DNA from: Faecalibacterium sp.
GTDB taxonomy: Bacteria > Bacillota > Clostridia > Oscillospirales > Ruminococcaceae
Assembly (NCBI GenBank): GCA_020025795.1
Contig: JAHHRK010000061.1
Span: forward strand, 1 to 9,268
DNA length: 9,268 bases
Direction: 5' to 3'
Shown here: positions 6,240 through 9,268 of the stretch, in pieces
Layout: every line of letters begins with the position of its first letter
Position numbering within the stretch: the first letter of the stretch is position 1
Translations under genes and position numbers: made by a program
The notes under the pieces: generated by a model
Seen by the model: only the letters and a program-made list of their open reading frames with translations
Told to the model about the DNA's origin: nothing
Database searches by the model: none

Positions 6240-7007
6240 TTACTCGCCGCGCATAGCAGCGAACTCTGCACGTACTTCCTGCGGCTTACCACAGCTCATA
6301 CGGCCTTCCGGGCAGCCGCCACGCAGGCAGCCGGGGCCGGCATACCGGAACAGCGTAGGTGCTACCGGATAAACCAGTTTCCACATTTCCTTTGCCAGCG
6401 CACGAATCTCCCACTGGGCACGGTTGCAGCAGCGCAGAGAGAAGAAATTGTTCAGGCTGCGCACGTTCATGGTAACGACCATCTTGGTTTCGCAGGCGTT
6501 GGGCAGCACAAAACGTGCATCCTCATTTGCCAGCTTGCTGGCCTTTGCACGTGCAGCTTTTTCTTCCATGCCCTGCGCCATATATTCTGCGGTGTGGGCA
6601 TCTTCCAGCTTTTTGACCAGATCCAGGTAGCGGCGTGCATCCTCATTCATGGTATCAATAAATGCCTGCTTTGCCTCCGGGATCGCTTCAATTTCAGGCG
6701 GAACCACATAGCGGAAATCATCCAAACGCACGTAGCGCTGGCTCTGTACGCTGTAAGATGCGATCCGATGGCGGGTGATCTGTGCCAGCAGTGTACGGCT
6801 GACACCTTCGATGCCAAAGGTGAAGCTGGCGTGCTCAACCGGGCTTGCGTGGCCCAGATCGGTCAGCATATTCAGGAATTTGGTGGTTTTTTCTTCCGTC
6901 AGTCCATCCAGCAAATCGTCAATGTGGGCATCGGAATAGCACAGCTTTGCAGCTGCCGCCACAACCTTTTCCGGTTCGGGCGTATGCGCGATCAATGTTA
7001 CTTTCAT
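6240..7007 (-). CDS. thyX: Flavin-dependent thymidylate synthase ThyX
   Basis: A 255-residue FAD-dependent enzyme that methylates dUMP to dTMP using methylene-tetrahydrofolate and NAD(P)H. In contrast to ThyA, it leaves tetrahydrofolate rather than dihydrofolate. The ThyX signature RHRX7S is present as R79-H-R-IASYSVQ-S89, continuing QRYVR. HASPVEHASFTFGIEGVSR (53-71) is the conserved flavin-site segment, and NVRSLNNFFSLRCCNRAQWE (181-200) holds the second nucleotide/folate region. Cysteines C193, C194, C227, C232 and C239 make a cysteine-rich C-terminal tail (GCLRGGCPEGRMSCG). An AAAAGGAAA ribosome site lies about 9 nt before the ATG. The 44-bp gap after pcrA is AT-rich but shows no convincing -35, so thyX is probably read from the upstream promoter. 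Direct linkage to tmk places two consecutive dTTP-synthesis steps together. Confidence 0.96.
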   Translation of the reverse strand: MKVTLIAHTPEPEKVVAAAAKLCYSDAHIDDLLDGLTEEKTTKFLNMLTDLGHASPVEHASFTFGIEGVSRTLLAQITRHRIASYSVQSQRYVRLDDFRYVVPPEIEAIPEAKQAFIDTMNEDARRYLDLVKKLEDAHTAEYMAQGMEEKAARAKASKLANEDARFVLPNACETKMVVTMNVRSLNNFFSLRCCNRAQWEIRALAKEMWKLVYPVAPTLFRYAGPGCLRGGCPEGRMSCGKPQEVRAEFAAMRGE

Positions 7008-7051
7008 TTTAAGGTTTCCTTTTCGTTTTATATGCTATTGTTTTTATCTGT

Positions 7052-9268
7052 TTAGTCGTCCGCTTCTACTTTTTTCAGCGGCGCGTAATTTGCCATTGTC
7101 TTTTTCAGGCCGGCCGTTTCAAATCGAATTTCTACAATTTGGTCGCCTGCCATCGGTGTTACACGCTGCACAACGCCCTTACCGAAAACGCGATGCTCCA
7201 CTACATCACCAGGTGCGTATACAACCTTACCGCCAACCGGCTTTCCGGAATTTCGGGCAGCGGCTGCCTGCTGGCCAAAGGAAATCGGCTGCTGCGGTGC
7301 TTTTGCTGCGCCGCGGCTGTAACTGCTGCCATAACCCGTGCTGCGTGTTGCGCTTGCACCGGAACCACTGCCGCCATAAGCCGAACCAAATCGGCTTTGG
7401 CTGCGCTCGCCTGCGTTATATTCCCGATTGAGATAATCACTGCGCCGTGTCTGATACTCACCGCCGTAACCACCACCGTAACGGCTCTGGCCCGAATATC
7501 CAGATGCACCGCCGGGTACATTGCTGCTGTATGCATTGCCCCAGCCGTGCGCCTCGCGCTGGGCCAAAACCGGGCTCTCGGTGCGGTCCAGATATTCCTC
7601 GTCGATTTCATTTAAGAAGCGGCTGGGATCGTTGCGCTGCGTGCGTCCAAACAACATGCGGCTGGACGAAGAAGACAGATATAGCTCTTTCTTTGCGCGC
7701 GTAATACCGACATAGGCTAGGCGACGTTCTTCTTCCATGTCTTCATGGGAGTATTTGCTCATCTCGCCGGGGAACACGCCTTCCTCCATGCCGCAGAGGA
7801 ACACATACGGAAATTCCAGGCCCTTTGCCGAGTGAATGGTCATCAGCACCACCTGGTCCGAATCTTCATTGTAGCCGTCGATGTCGCTGATCAGCGCGAT
7901 TTCTTCCAGGTAACCAGCCAGCGAAGCTTCGTCCCCGTGCTGCTCCATATAATTGCGCACGTTACTAACCAGCTGGCCCAAGTTCGCCAGGCGGTCTGCA
8001 CCTTCTTCGCCCTGAGATTCCAGCATCCGCTTATAGCCGGTTGCTTCAATTACCGTATTGGCGAATTCGTCCAGAGGATAGGTTTCTGCGGCTTCCACCA
8101 GCTTGTCATAGATGGCATAGAAGTTCATCAGAGATGCCGACGCACGGCGCAGGTCAGCATATTCTGCTGCGCTTGCGCAAATATCCAACATCGGCACGCC
8201 CTGTTCGCCCGCAATGCGTGCCAGGTTATCCACCGTTGTCGCACCGATTTTACGAGCTGGTTCGTTGATGATTCGGCGCAGACGCACATCATCATTGCGG
8301 TTGGCCACAATCGAGAAGTAGGAATGAATATCCTTGACTTCCTTGCGATCATTAAAGCGCTGGCCACCCAAAATTTTGTGCGGAATACCTGCACGAGTGA
8401 AATAGGTTTCAATGGGTGACGACTGGGCATTCATACGGTACAGCACCGCATGGTCTGCCAGATGTCCGCCACTGCGCACATGCTCTGCAATCACGTCCGT
8501 GATGTGCTTGGCCTCGTCCGTTTCGTTCTCCGCCTGATAGTGATGCACCTTTTCGCCGTTGCCGTTATCCGTCCAAAGGGTTTTGCCCTTACGGTTTTCG
8601 TTGTGAGAAATCACACAGTTTGCGGCGTTCAGGATGTTGGAGGTGGAGCGGTAATTCTGTTCCAGTCGAATGGTTTTTGCGCCGGGGAACATCCGTTCAA
8701 AGTTCAAAATATTTTCAATGGTAGCACCACGGAACTTATAAATACTCTGGTCGTCGTCGCCGACCACGCACACATTGCGCTCGGGACCGGTCAGCAGACG
8801 CACCAGCTGGAACTGCGCTACACTGGTATCCTGGTATTCGTCCACCAGCAGGTAGCGGTATTTGTTCTGATAGTATGCGCGTACTTCCTCATTATTTTGC
8901 AGCAGCATGACAGTCTGGAAAATCAGATCGTCAAAGTCGAAGGCACCTGCACTGTGCAGGCGTTTTTCGTAAGCGGCATAAATCTTCGCCACCAGACTGG
9001 CCTTGCTGTCGCTCTGGCCTTTCAGCGCTTCCGCCGGAGATACCAGCTGATCTTTCAGGCGGCCGATGTGGTTCAGAGCCGCTTTGATAGGCAGGAACTT
9101 ATCGTCGATTTGCAAATCTTTATAAACCTGCTTCATCACGCGCTGGGAATCGTCTGTATCATAAATCGTAAACGATTTGGGATAGCCGATTTCTTCCGCA
9201 TAGCGGCGCAAAATGCGCACACATGCCGAGTGGAAGGTAGCAGCAAAAACTTCCTCGCCTTCTTCATC
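7052..9268 (-). CDS. pcrA: UvrD/PcrA-type 3'-5' DNA helicase (5' end outside window)
   Basis: A 738-residue C-terminal portion of a superfamily 1A helicase that unwinds DNA in repair and replication-fork rescue and strips proteins such as RecA from DNA. The frame is open to the window edge and starts DEEGEEVFAATFHSACVRIL, with motif Ia at about 9-14, so the GTG at 9220 is internal. The Walker A motif lies upstream. In fragment numbering: motif II LLVDEYQDTS at 140-149; motif III GDDDQSIYKFRGA at 170-182; motif IV LEQNYRS at 202-208; motif V TIHSAKGLEF at 477-486; motif VI RRLAYVGITRAKKEL at 515-529. A Gly/Ser/Tyr/Arg-rich linker spans about 572-678. A Tudor-like domain follows at about 682-733 (APGDVVEHRVFGKGVVQRVT), the region that binds RNA polymerase in Bacillus PcrA. 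This is the first gene seen of the long minus-strand operon. Confidence 0.96.
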   Translation of the reverse strand, partial: DEEGEEVFAATFHSACVRILRRYAEEIGYPKSFTIYDTDDSQRVMKQVYKDLQIDDKFLPIKAALNHIGRLKDQLVSPAEALKGQSDSKASLVAKIYAAYEKRLHSAGAFDFDDLIFQTVMLLQNNEEVRAYYQNKYRYLLVDEYQDTSVAQFQLVRLLTGPERNVCVVGDDDQSIYKFRGATIENILNFERMFPGAKTIRLEQNYRSTSNILNAANCVISHNENRKGKTLWTDNGNGEKVHHYQAENETDEAKHITDVIAEHVRSGGHLADHAVLYRMNAQSSPIETYFTRAGIPHKILGGQRFNDRKEVKDIHSYFSIVANRNDDVRLRRIINEPARKIGATTVDNLARIAGEQGVPMLDICASAAEYADLRRASASLMNFYAIYDKLVEAAETYPLDEFANTVIEATGYKRMLESQGEEGADRLANLGQLVSNVRNYMEQHGDEASLAGYLEEIALISDIDGYNEDSDQVVLMTIHSAKGLEFPYVFLCGMEEGVFPGEMSKYSHEDMEEERRLAYVGITRAKKELYLSSSSSRMLFGRTQRNDPSRFLNEIDEEYLDRTESPVLAQREAHGWGNAYSSNVPGGASGYSGQSRYGGGYGGEYQTRRSDYLNREYNAGERSQSRFGSAYGGSGSGASATRSTGYGSSYSRGAAKAPQQPISFGQQAAAARNSGKPVGGKVVYAPGDVVEHRVFGKGVVQRVTPMAGDQIVEIRFETAGLKKTMANYAPLKKVEADD

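Noticed and set aside
7008..7051. Possible internal promoter before thyX (a TATAAA-like box in the 44-bp gap)
   Set aside because: There is no -35-like hexamer at proper spacing. The AT-rich gap alone is weak evidence.
9218..9220. GTG at 9220 as the start of PcrA
   Set aside because: The frame continues to the window edge with FAATFHSAC, the family's motif Ia region. The start lies outside the window.

Overview
The window looks like ordinary chromosome from a Gram-positive member of the Clostridia, probably an Oscillospiraceae/Ruminococcaceae-type gut anaerobe (Faecalibacterium/Gemmiger/Subdoligranulum-like). The reasons are: strong GGAGG-type ribosome sites, roughly half G+C by eye, ThyX rather than ThyA as the visible thymidylate synthase, a PcrA-type UvrD helicase with a C-terminal Tudor-like domain, a DUF3169 membrane protein beside an XRE regulator, and a mltG-U32 pair also known from Bacillus. 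The genus is an inference from gene content. No database search was possible.

Layout. (1) Positions 1-771, + strand: the C-terminal part of a Rad3/DinG-type DNA helicase, cut by the window edge. It ends at a perfect 15-bp hairpin (771-810) that serves as a bidirectional terminator for converging transcripts. (2) Positions 813-2155, - strand: a compact three-gene cassette made of a 69-aa XRE-type repressor, a six-helix DUF3169 membrane protein and a small membrane-anchored protein with an Sm-like tail. It is read from a consensus sigma-A promoter (TTGACA, 17 bp, TATAAT at 2219-2247). Three phased copies of a TGACAA-N6-TTGTCA dyad cover the promoter and leader, which suggests tight autorepression. 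(3) Positions 2264-2301: a strong terminator separating this cassette from the next operon. (4) Positions 2310-9268, - strand: a housekeeping gene string in the order pcrA (5' end outside the window), thyX, tmk, a GNAT acetyltransferase, mltG and a U32-family protein (TrhP-like). Gaps are short (44, 12, 18 and 22 bp, plus one ATGA overlap), and no convincing internal promoter or terminator was seen.

How the genes work together. ThyX makes dTMP and Tmk phosphorylates it to dTDP, so two consecutive steps of dTTP supply sit beside the replication/repair helicase PcrA. MltG trims nascent peptidoglycan. The U32 protein probably takes part in tRNA wobble-uridine hydroxylation. The mltG-tmk and mltG-U32 neighbourhoods are recognised from other bacteria (E. 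coli and Bacillus respectively).

The least explained part is the XRE-DUF3169-small protein cassette with its operator array. It is the best candidate for an undescribed membrane-linked regulatory unit, although its two larger components belong to known families. No tRNA, rRNA, CRISPR array, insertion sequence or phage gene was seen, and no gene-free stretch exceeds about 155 bp.
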